Origin: Streptomyces sp. NBC_00178
GTDB lineage: Bacteria; Actinomycetota; Actinomycetes; Streptomycetales; Streptomycetaceae
NCBI RefSeq assembly: GCF_036206005.1
Contig: NZ_CP108143.1
Coordinates: 1,736,001 to 1,800,000 of the forward strand
Direction of reading: 5' to 3'
Length of the DNA stretch: 64,000 nt
Shown: positions 41,592 through 49,300 of the stretch, piece by piece
How positions within the stretch are numbered: the stretch's first letter is position 1
Layout of the letters: each line of letters begins with the position of its first letter
The notes under the pieces: model-generated
Database searches by the model: none
What the model was told of the DNA's origin: nothing
The model's input: the letters and a program-made list of their open reading frames with translations, nothing else
Translations under genes and position numbers: made by a program

Positions 41592-42490
41592 ATCGCCCAC
41601 CCGGCGACCAGGCCGGCGACCTCGGCGCGCCGGTCTTCGGGCAGGACCCTGCTGGGGGCGCGGACGTCGCGGCGGCAGAGTCCGAGGGACGCCAGGGCCT
41701 CCTTGACGACGGTCACGTTGTCGGCGGACTGCCGGTCGGCGCGCAGGTCCTCGAAGCGGCGGATCCGCTCCCAGACCTTCATGGCCGCGAGGTAGTCGCC
41801 CGCGCGCAGTGCCTCCAGCATCGCCAGCGAGACGCCGGGCGCGACGTTGACGAGCCCGGAGGTGAACCCGGCCGCGCCGGTGGCGAAGTAGGAGGGCGCG
41901 TACAGCTCCGCGAGCCCGGCGATCCAGACGAACCGTTCCAGGCCGGCGTCGCGCGCGAAGGCCCCGAACCGGGCCGCGTCGGGGACGGCGTACTTGACGC
42001 CGATGACGTTGGGGCAGCTGTCGGCGAGCTCGGCGAGCCGTTCACCCGCGAGGAGCGGGTTGCGGATGTAGGGCACGACCCCGAGTTCCGGTACGGCCTC
42101 GGCGACGGCCCGGTGGTAGTCGACCCAGCCGTCCTGCGAGACGTACGGGTGGACCGGCTGGTGCACCATCACCATCTCCGCCCCGGTGTCCCGGGCGTGC
42201 CGGGCGGCGGCGACCGCCGTGGGCACGTCGTGGCCGACGCCCACCAGGACGGTGGCGCGGCCGGCGGTCTCCTCGGCGGTGAGCTCGGTGACGGTGCGCC
42301 GCTCGTCGGGGGTGAGCGCGTAGAACTCACCGGTGTTGCCGTTCGGGGTGACGATGCGGACGCCGCCGTCGAGGAGCCGTCGCAGCAGCGCGCGGTGCGC
42401 CGCGACGTCGATGGTCCCGTCCTCGGCGAACGGGGTCACCGGGATCGCCACGACGTCTGCGAGGGCCGCCTTCATCGGGGAGAAGTCCAT
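41588..42490 (-). CDS. DHDPS-superfamily 2-keto-3-deoxy sugar-acid dehydratase/aldolase
   Basis: I choose the ATG at 42490 (300 residues, gaaagg upstream); a GTG at 42544 that overlaps the gntR stop is possible and would couple translation. It has the class I TIM-barrel fold: NGNTGEFYALTPDERR for substrate carboxylate binding, Tyr141 in VVPYIRNPLL and the Schiff-base Lys166 in NVIGVKYAVPD. It most resembles the group acting on 2-keto-3-deoxy-arabinonate or related acids. With the IlvD/Edd enzyme and the semialdehyde dehydrogenase it would complete an oxidative (Weimberg-like) route to 2-oxoglutarate. Confidence 0.82.
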   Translation of the reverse strand: MDFSPMKAALADVVAIPVTPFAEDGTIDVAAHRALLRRLLDGGVRIVTPNGNTGEFYALTPDERRTVTELTAEETAGRATVLVGVGHDVPTAVAAARHARDTGAEMVMVHQPVHPYVSQDGWVDYHRAVAEAVPELGVVPYIRNPLLAGERLAELADSCPNVIGVKYAVPDAARFGAFARDAGLERFVWIAGLAELYAPSYFATGAAGFTSGLVNVAPGVSLAMLEALRAGDYLAAMKVWERIRRFEDLRADRQSADNVTVVKEALASLGLCRRDVRAPSRVLPEDRRAEVAGLVAGWAI

Positions 42491-42540
42491 GCGGACCGGC
42501 CTTTCGTCGAGGTGCTGGGGTGTCTCGTCCGGCTGGTGGT

Positions 42541-43197
42541 TCACGCCACGTCGCCCCCGTCCTCGTCGTCGGGGAAGGCGCGGCGGACGAACGAGGCGAT
42601 GTGGTCGTGCAGCGCGCCGGCCGCGGCCTGCGCGTCGTCGGCGAGGGCGAGCCGGAGGATCTCCCGGTGCTCGGCCGCCTCCCGCTCCCAGGTCGGGATG
42701 GCCGACCAGGCCACGGTCGACACCAGGGCGGCCTGGTCGCGGATCTCGTCGAGCATGCGGCCGAGCAGCGGATTGCCGCAGGGCAGGTACAGGGCCCGGT
42801 GGAAGTCCCGGTTGGCCAGGGACCTGTCGGCCTTGTCGATCGCCGAGTCGGCGCGCTCCAGCGCCTCCTGGGCGGCGTCCAGCGACGCCTTGCGGCTGAT
42901 GGTGCGGCGCAGCGCCTCGGGCTCCAGCAGCAGGCGTACGTCGTAGACCTCACGGGCCATGGCCGCGTCCACGAGCCGCACGGTGGCACCCTTGTACTGG
43001 CTCATGACGACGAGCCCGGTGCCCGCGAGCGTCTTGAGGGCCTCGCGCACGGGAGTCTTCGACACCCCGAACCGGGCGGCGAGTTCGGTCTCCACGAGCG
43101 CCTGTCCTGGGCTCAGCTGCGCGGTGAGGATCGCGTGCTTGATCGCCTCGAGCACGTACTGGGTCCTGGACGGAATCGGGGCGGGCGCAAAGGTCAT
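42541..43197 (-). CDS. GntR-family regulator, FadR/FCD type
   Basis: This 218-residue protein has an N-terminal winged helix (IKHAILTAQLSPGQALVETELAARFGVSKTPVREALKTL as landmark, residues about 18-56) and an all-helical FCD effector domain with the metal-binding pattern including NRDFHRALY and AAEHREIL. FCD regulators respond to sugar acids and other carboxylates, often by derepression. It heads the dehydratase operon and its promoter holds two dyads, so it is likely self-regulating and controls this operon. Confidence 0.9.
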   Translation of the reverse strand: MTFAPAPIPSRTQYVLEAIKHAILTAQLSPGQALVETELAARFGVSKTPVREALKTLAGTGLVVMSQYKGATVRLVDAAMAREVYDVRLLLEPEALRRTISRKASLDAAQEALERADSAIDKADRSLANRDFHRALYLPCGNPLLGRMLDEIRDQAALVSTVAWSAIPTWEREAAEHREILRLALADDAQAAAGALHDHIASFVRRAFPDDEDGGDVA

Positions 43198-43231
43198 GGG
43201 CAAGGAGCTCTCACATCTCGCGTATCGCGTC

Positions 43232-43254
43232 TCATATATGACGTACGAAGTACG
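43232..43254. promoter_or_regulatory. GntR operator candidates
   Basis: The perfect palindrome tcatatatga (43232-43241) is followed directly by cgtac-gaa-gtacg (43242-43254), a perfect 5-bp inverted repeat. Both lie 35-57 bp upstream of the gntR ATG and stand out as AT-rich. Confidence 0.6.
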
Positions 43255-43288
43255 ACGCGATGAAGCTAGAGCGGTGGGAATGTTTCGT

Positions 43289-43312
43289 CAACGCTTCTGA
43301 CAGAAGAAGTTG
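43289..43312. repeat. Imperfect inverted repeat upstream of gntR
   Basis: caacgcttctg and cagaagaagttg form a near-symmetrical repeat spanning 43289-43312. It lies 92 bp or more upstream of the gntR start and could be a second regulator site. Confidence 0.4.
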
Positions 43313-43370
43313 CGCGAGGACCTGTGCGGGCGGGTTCCCGGATCTCCCGGGCCGCCCGGAGAACGGCACG

Positions 43371-43403
43371 GCGCAGGACCCGGCCGCTCGCCGGGTCCTG
43401 CGC
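43371..43403 (-). terminator. Strong terminator after the unknown TIM-barrel-like gene
   Basis: gcgcaggacccggc (43371-43384) and gccgggtcctgcgc (43390-43403) form a perfect 14-bp stem with a 5-nt loop, 26 bp beyond the stop at 43429. It separates the kdgD operon from the gntR operon. Confidence 0.88.
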
Positions 43404-43428
43404 CTGGGGTGGGTGTGCCGGAAGGGGA

Positions 43429-44613
43429 TCAGCTGCCGCGGATCACCGACAGGGCTCCGGTCACGGCCGCGAGGTCCGGGCCGGAGGCCAGGCCCGCGTG
43501 GTAGAGGCGCAGTTCGGTCGCGCCGAGCGAGGCCGCGTGGGCGGCGTCGGCGGCCAGCGTGCCGGGGCTGCCGCCCATGCCCGTGACCACGTTGAAGTTC
43601 GCCGCCAGCACACCGGACAGCCCCTTGAAGGGCCCGAGACCCGCTTCGCGGACCACGTCCGCACCGGTGCAGGGCAGCACGACACCGTCCGCCGTGGACA
43701 GGAGGTGCGAGGGTTCCACGCCGACGTTGGCGCCGGTGCGGTGGGGCGCGGGGTCGGCGTGCAGCAGCACCTGGAAGCCGGGGCCGGCGGCAGCGCTCCG
43801 CACCGCCCGGACGGCGGTCTCCTGGAGGCTGCGGGCGACCTGGCCGCGCCACCGGAGCGTGGCGTCCGCGAGGGCGGGACCGAGCAGTTCCCCGACCGCC
43901 GCCCAGCCGGACCCGCCGGAGCCCGCGCCGGCCCAGACGGGTTCCATGGCCCGTCGCACGGCGGCGCGCAGCTCGTCGGCGTCCGCCCCGGCGGAGCCGT
44001 ATCCGGTCCGGCAGTCGTCGCAGAAGCAGAGGGACATCAGGTACTGCGCGGCGTCCCCGAGGCCCACTCCGGCGGTCTTGTCGTGGGCGTGCAGGTGCGC
44101 GAAGCCGTACCAGCCGCAGGACTCGAGCTCGGTGCCCGACGTGCCGGGGCGGACGGCGGCCTCGGCCGCCAGCTCGACCAGGTAGTCGCGGACGGCGGGC
44201 CGGGCGATGCAGGGGGCCCAGGGGTACCGGTCCCCGTAGGCGTTGACGACGGACGTGCCGGGGTGCTCGGCCCCCAGCCGCGAGTTGTGGGCGAGGACCA
44301 CCCAGGAGTGCACCCGCAGCCCCGCGTCGGCCAGGGCTTCGGCCGCCTCGGCGTACGGGTCCTCCCCCGGCACCCAGGTCTGCGGGTACGGGCGCAGTGC
44401 GCGTCCCGCCCAGCGCGCCGCGTCGGGCGGGTAGAGCACCGCCGCGTGTCCGGCCGTGACGATCCTCCGGCCGGGGTGCCGGGGCGTCAGGGCCCGGGTG
44501 GAGTGGTAGGCGGAGGCGAGTGTCACCTGCTCGATCCCGAGCGCGGCGAGCCGGCCGGCCGCACCCGGGTCCCCGACGACGTCCCAGGGGTACACGAAGG
44601 CGGAGGTCCTCAC
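43429..44613 (-). CDS. Conserved-looking protein of unknown function, coupled to kdgD
   Basis: The GTG at 44613 overlaps the kdgD stop (GTGA), so the 394-residue product is made together with KdgD. I do not recognise a named family. The alternating pattern of strands and helices, with LAALGIEQVTLASAYH, AGLRVHSWVVLAHNS, GTELESCGWYGFAHLHAHDK and ELRLYHAGLASG, suggests a TIM barrel, as in glycoside-hydrolase-like proteins. A CFCDDC cysteine motif sits near residue 196 and many conserved-type His and Asp residues could be catalytic. There is no signal peptide. By context it acts on a uronate-derived sugar or oligosaccharide. Confidence 0.75.
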   Translation of the reverse strand: MRTSAFVYPWDVVGDPGAAGRLAALGIEQVTLASAYHSTRALTPRHPGRRIVTAGHAAVLYPPDAARWAGRALRPYPQTWVPGEDPYAEAAEALADAGLRVHSWVVLAHNSRLGAEHPGTSVVNAYGDRYPWAPCIARPAVRDYLVELAAEAAVRPGTSGTELESCGWYGFAHLHAHDKTAGVGLGDAAQYLMSLCFCDDCRTGYGSAGADADELRAAVRRAMEPVWAGAGSGGSGWAAVGELLGPALADATLRWRGQVARSLQETAVRAVRSAAAGPGFQVLLHADPAPHRTGANVGVEPSHLLSTADGVVLPCTGADVVREAGLGPFKGLSGVLAANFNVVTGMGGSPGTLAADAAHAASLGATELRLYHAGLASGPDLAAVTGALSVIRGS

Positions 44614-45569
44614 CTCGCCTCCCGCGCGGAGTACTTCTCCAGCAGGGCACGGCCGTTCGCGATGATCACGCCCAGCTCCTCGACGTGCGCGGCCGGAGGC
44701 TCGGTCAGCGGGGTGCGCACGGGGCCGACGTCCAGGCCCTCCAGCCGGACCCCGGCCTTCACGAGGGAGACCGCGTAACCGTGGCCCTTGCCGCGCAGTT
44801 CGACCAGCGGCCGGTAGAAGTGGTCGAGCAGCGCGCCGGCCAGGTCGTCGTCCCCGGACTCCAGTGCCCGGTAGAAGGCGAGCGCGATGTCGGGGGCGAA
44901 GGCGAAGACGGCGGAGGAGTAGAGGGTGACGCCGATGCCCCGGTAGGCGGGTCCGGTCAGCTCGGCGGTGGGCAGGCCGTTGAAGTACAGGAAGTCCTCG
45001 CCCGGCAGTCCCGTGCGTACGGCGCTGACGATGCGCTGCATGAGGTCGAGGTCGCCGTACCCGTCCTTGAGGCCGATGATCCCGGGGGTCGCGGCCAGGG
45101 CGACGACGGTCTCCGGGGTGAAGACCGCGTTGTCCCGCTGGTAGACGATCGTCTCCAGGGATGTGGCTGCCGCGAGCGCGGTGTAGTGCGCCAGCAACCC
45201 CTCCTGGCCGGCGACGACGAGGTAGGGGGGCATGGCGAGGAGCCCGTCGGCGCCGGCCTCCTCGGCGAGGCGCGCGTACCGGGCCGCGAGCGCCGTTCCG
45301 TAGCCGGCTCCCGCGACCACGGGCACCCGCCCGGCGGTCTCCTCCACGGCCGCCGCGACGACGAGCCGGAACTCCTCGGGGTCCAGCGCGTGGAACTCGC
45401 CCGTGCCGCAGCAGGCGAAGACGGCCGCCGCACCCGCGTCGACACCCTTGCGGACGTGGGCGCGGAACACGTCGAGGTCGACGGAGCCGTCCGGCGCGTA
45501 CGCGGTGACGGGGAAGAAGAGCGGCCCGGCGGCGTCGGTGAGCCGGGCGGCGAGGGGGGCTGAGGTCAC
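44610..45569 (-). CDS. kdgD: 5-dehydro-4-deoxyglucarate dehydratase
   Basis: The GTG at 45569 with agggag upstream gives 319 residues. The DHDPS fold carries the KdgD marks: GPLFFPVTAY, FACCGTGEFHALDPEEF, Tyr143 in IVYQRDNAVF and the Schiff-base Lys168 in GIIGLKDGYGDLD. KdgD removes water and CO2 from 5-keto-4-deoxyglucarate to give 2,5-dioxopentanoate, the substrate of the dehydrogenase encoded at 23.1 kb. It is divergent from uronate dehydrogenase, the first enzyme of the same pathway. Confidence 0.9.
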   Translation of the reverse strand: MTSAPLAARLTDAAGPLFFPVTAYAPDGSVDLDVFRAHVRKGVDAGAAAVFACCGTGEFHALDPEEFRLVVAAAVEETAGRVPVVAGAGYGTALAARYARLAEEAGADGLLAMPPYLVVAGQEGLLAHYTALAAATSLETIVYQRDNAVFTPETVVALAATPGIIGLKDGYGDLDLMQRIVSAVRTGLPGEDFLYFNGLPTAELTGPAYRGIGVTLYSSAVFAFAPDIALAFYRALESGDDDLAGALLDHFYRPLVELRGKGHGYAVSLVKAGVRLEGLDVGPVRTPLTEPPAAHVEELGVIIANGRALLEKYSAREAR

Positions 45570-45900
45570 GGGCGCTCCCTGAGCAGATTCAGGCGTGCAC
45601 AATTATGATCGATGTCCATATTTCTGAACGCTGCCACGCTAAGGCAGTCGCGCGGGGCGGGTCAAGACGAGAACACCCAACCCCGGGGCGGAGCAGCGGA
45701 GTCGGCGCGACACTTGACGTGATCGGCCGGAACTTCCTAGCGTGTCCACGCATGTGAATGCCGTCCATGGACCGGACACTTCGCGCGGTCGCACTCGTGT
45801 CCGCACACCACGGCGTGCCCCGCTCCCCGTACGCCCGGCGGCACAGGTCCGCGCCCCGTCCGCCCGCGCGCAACCGCGCCCGCACCGAGGAGAAGCCCGT
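45570..45900. promoter_or_regulatory. Divergent promoter region between kdgD and udh
   Basis: This 331-bp region has no gene. Two places share GTCCAT: atgtccat (45612-45619) in an AT-rich patch near the kdgD start, and the palindrome gtccatggac (45763-45772) upstream of udh. They are candidate sites for a common regulator, possibly the GntR protein. Confidence 0.45.
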
Positions 45901-46710
45901 ATGCCCGCTCCCCGCACCGTCCTGCTCACCGGCGCCGCCGGCGGCCTCGGCACCCTGATGCGCGGGCTCCTCCCCGCGTACGGCTACGACCTCCGGCTCT
46001 TCGACCTCGTGCCGATCGAGGGCGAACCCGGCGCCGTCACCGCCGGTCTCGGCGACAGGGACGCGCTCCGGGAGGCCGTGCGGGGCGTCGACGCGGTCAT
46101 CCATCTGGCGGGCATCTCCCTCGAGGCGTCGTTCGACAGGATTCTGCACGCGAACATCGAGGGGACCTACAACCTCTACGAGGCGGCGCGCGAGGAGGGC
46201 GTCCGGCGCATCGTGTTCGCCTCGTCCAACCACGCGATCGGGTACACCCCGCGCCCCGCCCCCGGTGATCCGCTGATCCCCGTCGGGACCCCGCGCCGCC
46301 CCGACACGTTCTACGGCCTCTCGAAGTCCTTCGGCGAGGACCTCGCCCAGTTCTACTGGGACAAGCACGGCGTGGAGACCGTGTCGGTGCGCATCGGTTC
46401 CTGCTTCATGGAACCGACCTCGGTGCGGATGCTGTCGGTGTGGATGAGCCCGGGCGACGGGGCACGCCTCTTCCACGCCGCCCTGACCGCCGAGGACGTG
46501 GGGCACACCGTGGTCTACGGCTCGTCGGCCAACACCCGCCTCTGGTGGGACCTGTCGACGGCCCGCGCCCTCGGCTACGACCCGCAGGACGACTCCGAGC
46601 AGTACGCCGCCGGCCTCGTCGCCGAGCACGGCGAGCTGGATGAGGAGAACCCCGAGCACGCCCGCGTCGGCGGCCACTTCGTGACGAATCCTCCGCTCTG
46701 GCCCCACTGA
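45901..46710 (+). CDS. udh: Uronate dehydrogenase
   Basis: This 269-residue protein of the extended SDR/NAD-dependent epimerase superfamily has LLTGAAGGLGTLM for NAD binding and the active-site Tyr138-x-x-x-Lys142 in FYGLSKSFGED. The segments FASSNHAIGYTPR and RIGSCFMEPTSVRMLSVWMSPGD are characteristic of uronate dehydrogenases, which oxidise D-galacturonate or D-glucuronate to aldarolactones. A gaggaga site precedes the ATG. It is divergent from kdgD, and the secreted pectate lyase upstream would supply galacturonate. Confidence 0.9.
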   Translation: MPAPRTVLLTGAAGGLGTLMRGLLPAYGYDLRLFDLVPIEGEPGAVTAGLGDRDALREAVRGVDAVIHLAGISLEASFDRILHANIEGTYNLYEAAREEGVRRIVFASSNHAIGYTPRPAPGDPLIPVGTPRRPDTFYGLSKSFGEDLAQFYWDKHGVETVSVRIGSCFMEPTSVRMLSVWMSPGDGARLFHAALTAEDVGHTVVYGSSANTRLWWDLSTARALGYDPQDDSEQYAAGLVAEHGELDEENPEHARVGGHFVTNPPLWPH

Positions 46711-46725
46711 GCCGCGTTCCCGGTG

Positions 46726-46757
46726 GGTGCGGCGAGAGCGCCGGGCCACGCCGCACC
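46726..46757 (+). terminator. Hairpin after udh
   Basis: ggtgcggcg (46726-46734) pairs perfectly with cgccgcacc (46749-46757), 15 bp after the udh stop. Confidence 0.65.
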
Positions 46758-46805
46758 TCCGGACGCGCGGGCGTACAACCCGATCAAGGTCTCGGCAGTC
46801 TGTTC

Positions 46806-46827
46806 CGGTGCCAGTTGTCAGGCACCG
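46806..46827 (+). promoter_or_regulatory. Leader hairpin before the PA14-like protein gene
   Basis: cggtgcc (46806-46812) and ggcaccg (46821-46827) form a perfect 7-bp stem with an 8-nt loop, ending next to the aaagga ribosome site of the gene at 46844. An extra pairing gttc/gaac is possible outside an aaag bulge. It may affect translation. Confidence 0.5.
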
Positions 46828-46843
46828 AAAGGAACTCCTCCCT

Positions 46844-48865
46844 GTGAGACCTCGTTACCCGCTTCACGCCGTCGGCGTGGCGGGCCTCGTCTGTGCTGTC
46901 ACGAGCGCGCTGCTCAGCACTGCGACCCCGGCCGCGGCGGCGGCCGTCACCTGCACCTCGCCCGTCTGGAAGGCACAGTTCTACTCCAACACCACGTTCA
47001 AGGGCACCCCGAAGCTGACGTCATGCGACAGCACGATCAGCGAGAACTACGGCACGGGCGACCCGGCGGGCGTGACCCTGCCCCGCGACAACTTCGCCGT
47101 GCGCTGGAGCGTCAGCCGCGACTTCGGTTCGGGCGGCCCGTTCACGTTCTCGGCCGCGGCGCAGGACGGCGTCCGCGTGTACGTCGACAACGTCCGCAGG
47201 ATCGATCTGTGGAAGAACGTCTCCAGCACCCGGAGCAGGACGGTGAACCTCACCATCCCCTCCGGCAGCCACACCCTGCGCGTCGACTTCGTCGCCTGGA
47301 CCGGGTCCGCGAACGTCAAGTTCTCCTACACGCCCCGCACCACGGCCGCCGTCGACAAGGTCCGGCCCCTCGCACCCGCCAAGGTGACCGGCAGGCTCGA
47401 CAACGCCACCGCCAAGGCCGTGGTGTCCTGGGCGCGCAACAAGGAGATGGACCTCGCCGACTACCGCGTGTACCGGCGTACGGCGGGCAGCACGGCGTGG
47501 GCCTATATCGGACGGACCGCCGGTACCACGTTCGCCCATCTGCCCGGCGACCCCCGCCTCACCTACTACTACGAGGTACGGGCGTACGACAAGGCCGGTA
47601 ACGCCTCTTCGGGCAGCGCCGACGTGCCGGTGACCGGCATCGCCGTGGCCCCGCCGGCGGAACTGGCCGCGCAGGGACTGGACTCCGGCAACAAGCTGAG
47701 CTGGCGTGCGGTGCCGGGCGCGGTGAAGTACTCGGTCGAGCGGCGGGCCACGGACGGCAGCATCGTCTTCCTCGGCGCGACGAACGCCACCGGTTACACC
47801 GACAGCGCGGCCCCGCGGTCCGAGCTTCGGACGTACCTGGTGAGGTCCATCGACGGAGCCGGCCGGTACTCCGGCTACGCCGCGGCGGAAGCCTCCCGTC
47901 CCGTGGCGGCGCCGCACGAGGTGACGGCCCGGGCCGACGCCAACCGGGCGGCGCTGACCTGGAAGATCGACCCGGCGACGGACGGCGACCACTACGGGTT
48001 CCACGTCTACCGCTCCACCTCCCTGCCGGTGGACACCTCCGGCGAGCCGGTGCGGTGCGACTACCGCTCCACCAGGCTGCCCGACGGCCGGAAGCAGTAC
48101 AGCTGCACCGACAGCACCACAGCCTCCAGGACCACGTACCACTACGTGGTGAAGGGCTACGACAACGGCGGGAAGGAGTCGGTCGCCTCCGACACGGCGA
48201 CCGTCACCACGCTCGTGTCCGACCGGGACGAGACCCCGCCGACTGCCGTCGCGGGCTTCGTCGCCGAAGCGAGGGACTACGGGATCGTGCTCGACTGGAA
48301 GGCCAACACCGAGCCCGACCTCGCCAAGTACGCCGTCTACATCGGGCGGGTCCTGCGCGACGAGGACAGCGGCGAGGCCGTGTGCAGCGGCTCGCTGTAC
48401 ACCTATGTGGACAAGTCGACCACGCACTACGTGCACCCGGCGGCTCCCGACGGTGCGGAGCGCTGCTTCTGGCTCGACGCCGTGGACACCAGCGGCAACT
48501 CCCACTGGCAGTGGACCAGGGAGGCAGAAGCCAGGATCGTGGTCATGCCCGACCTGACCCCGACCGTCCCCACCCCTCCGGGCTCGCCCGTGCACCTGAG
48601 TGCGGGGACGGGCGCGCAGGGAGCGGTGACCCTCGCGTGGAACGCGGTCGAGGGCGCGACGGGCTACCGCGTGTACCGCTGGGACCGGGTCGCAGGGCAG
48701 TACGCGCCGCTGACCGGTGACGACCCGTACGCCTCCACGTCGTACACCGACACGACGGCGTCGCCCGGCACGACCCACTTCTACTGGGTGAAGGCCGTCC
48801 TTCCGGACGGCACCGAGACCGGCCCCGGCGCGGTCTCGGTCGCGCTGCCGCCGACGGCGGGCTGA
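46844..48865 (+). CDS. Secreted PA14-like and fibronectin type III-like multidomain protein
   Basis: The GTG at 46844 follows gaaagga; 673 residues. A Sec signal peptide (AVGVAGLVCAVTSALL, cleavage near AAAAA) is followed by a PA14-like beta domain (WKAQFYSNTTFKGTP, FSAAAQDGVRVYVDN, SGSHTLRVDF; residues about 32-155). The rest is about five FnIII-like repeats, each with a YRVYR or similar strand and a paired aromatic core (starting near residues 170, 265, 350, 470 and 590). No catalytic domain is seen. It is probably an extracellular carbohydrate- or matrix-binding protein. Extra Cys pairs occur within the third and fourth repeats. Confidence 0.85.
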   Translation: MRPRYPLHAVGVAGLVCAVTSALLSTATPAAAAAVTCTSPVWKAQFYSNTTFKGTPKLTSCDSTISENYGTGDPAGVTLPRDNFAVRWSVSRDFGSGGPFTFSAAAQDGVRVYVDNVRRIDLWKNVSSTRSRTVNLTIPSGSHTLRVDFVAWTGSANVKFSYTPRTTAAVDKVRPLAPAKVTGRLDNATAKAVVSWARNKEMDLADYRVYRRTAGSTAWAYIGRTAGTTFAHLPGDPRLTYYYEVRAYDKAGNASSGSADVPVTGIAVAPPAELAAQGLDSGNKLSWRAVPGAVKYSVERRATDGSIVFLGATNATGYTDSAAPRSELRTYLVRSIDGAGRYSGYAAAEASRPVAAPHEVTARADANRAALTWKIDPATDGDHYGFHVYRSTSLPVDTSGEPVRCDYRSTRLPDGRKQYSCTDSTTASRTTYHYVVKGYDNGGKESVASDTATVTTLVSDRDETPPTAVAGFVAEARDYGIVLDWKANTEPDLAKYAVYIGRVLRDEDSGEAVCSGSLYTYVDKSTTHYVHPAAPDGAERCFWLDAVDTSGNSHWQWTREAEARIVVMPDLTPTVPTPPGSPVHLSAGTGAQGAVTLAWNAVEGATGYRVYRWDRVAGQYAPLTGDDPYASTSYTDTTASPGTTHFYWVKAVLPDGTETGPGAVSVALPPTAG

Positions 48866-48882
48866 CGGTCCGAGGTGTTCCA

Positions 48883-48920
48883 GGGCGGGGCGGGGGGGCG
48901 ACAGGTTCTCCGCCCCGCCC
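48883..48920 (+). terminator. Hairpin after the PA14/FnIII gene
   Basis: gggcggggcgg (48883-48893) pairs with ccgccccgccc (48910-48920), a perfect 11-bp stem with a 16-nt loop, 17 bp after the stop. Confidence 0.75.
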
Positions 48921-49002
48921 GTCCGACGCGGGCCGGCAGGGGCGCCACCGGGGCTCGTAAAACGACGCGACGGGCCGTGGCCCGGGCGGGCACCATACGG
49001 CC

Positions 49003-49236
49003 ATGCCGAAACCTTCCGGATTCCAGTACGAGCAGCACGGTGACGCGAGCGTCACCATCACCCACCACGGACGCCCGGCGGGCACCCTGCGGGACGGGCG
49101 GGCGCAGAAGTTCCTGGCCGAAGTGGCCTCGGGGGACGCCCAACTGGTCATGGCGCGCTGGACGGGCGCGTACAAGCACGGCAACGAACGCACCGCCCGC
49201 AACCACCCGCGCAACCGTGCCCGCGGCGGCCGCTGA
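49003..49236 (+). CDS. Small conserved-looking protein of unknown function
   Basis: This 77-residue basic protein starts SGFQYEQHGDASVTITHHGR and ends with an Arg/Asn/His-rich tail (ERTARNHPRNRARGG). Its codon pattern is protein-like, with strong G/C third positions. No family is recognised. It lies 64 bp upstream of the double-TerD gene, in the same direction, and could be co-transcribed. The high positive charge near the end suggests nucleic-acid contact, but this is inference only. Confidence 0.65.
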   Translation: MPKPSGFQYEQHGDASVTITHHGRPAGTLRDGRAQKFLAEVASGDAQLVMARWTGAYKHGNERTARNHPRNRARGGR

Positions 49237-49300
49237 GCCGTACGGAGCAAACGGCCGAAGGTAAGGGAACGGCAAAGCCGGGTCGTTCGTTACCTCGGTC

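Noticed and set aside
38775..41795. 1006-codon plus-strand frame over the permease and dehydratase genes
   Set aside because: The product is Val/Gly/Glu-rich without a recognisable domain and is opposite genes with intact active sites.
46790..46843. Leader of the PA14/FnIII gene considered as a riboswitch
   Set aside because: Only one short hairpin is present; I could not match it to the c-di-AMP, cobalamin or other riboswitch cores known to me.
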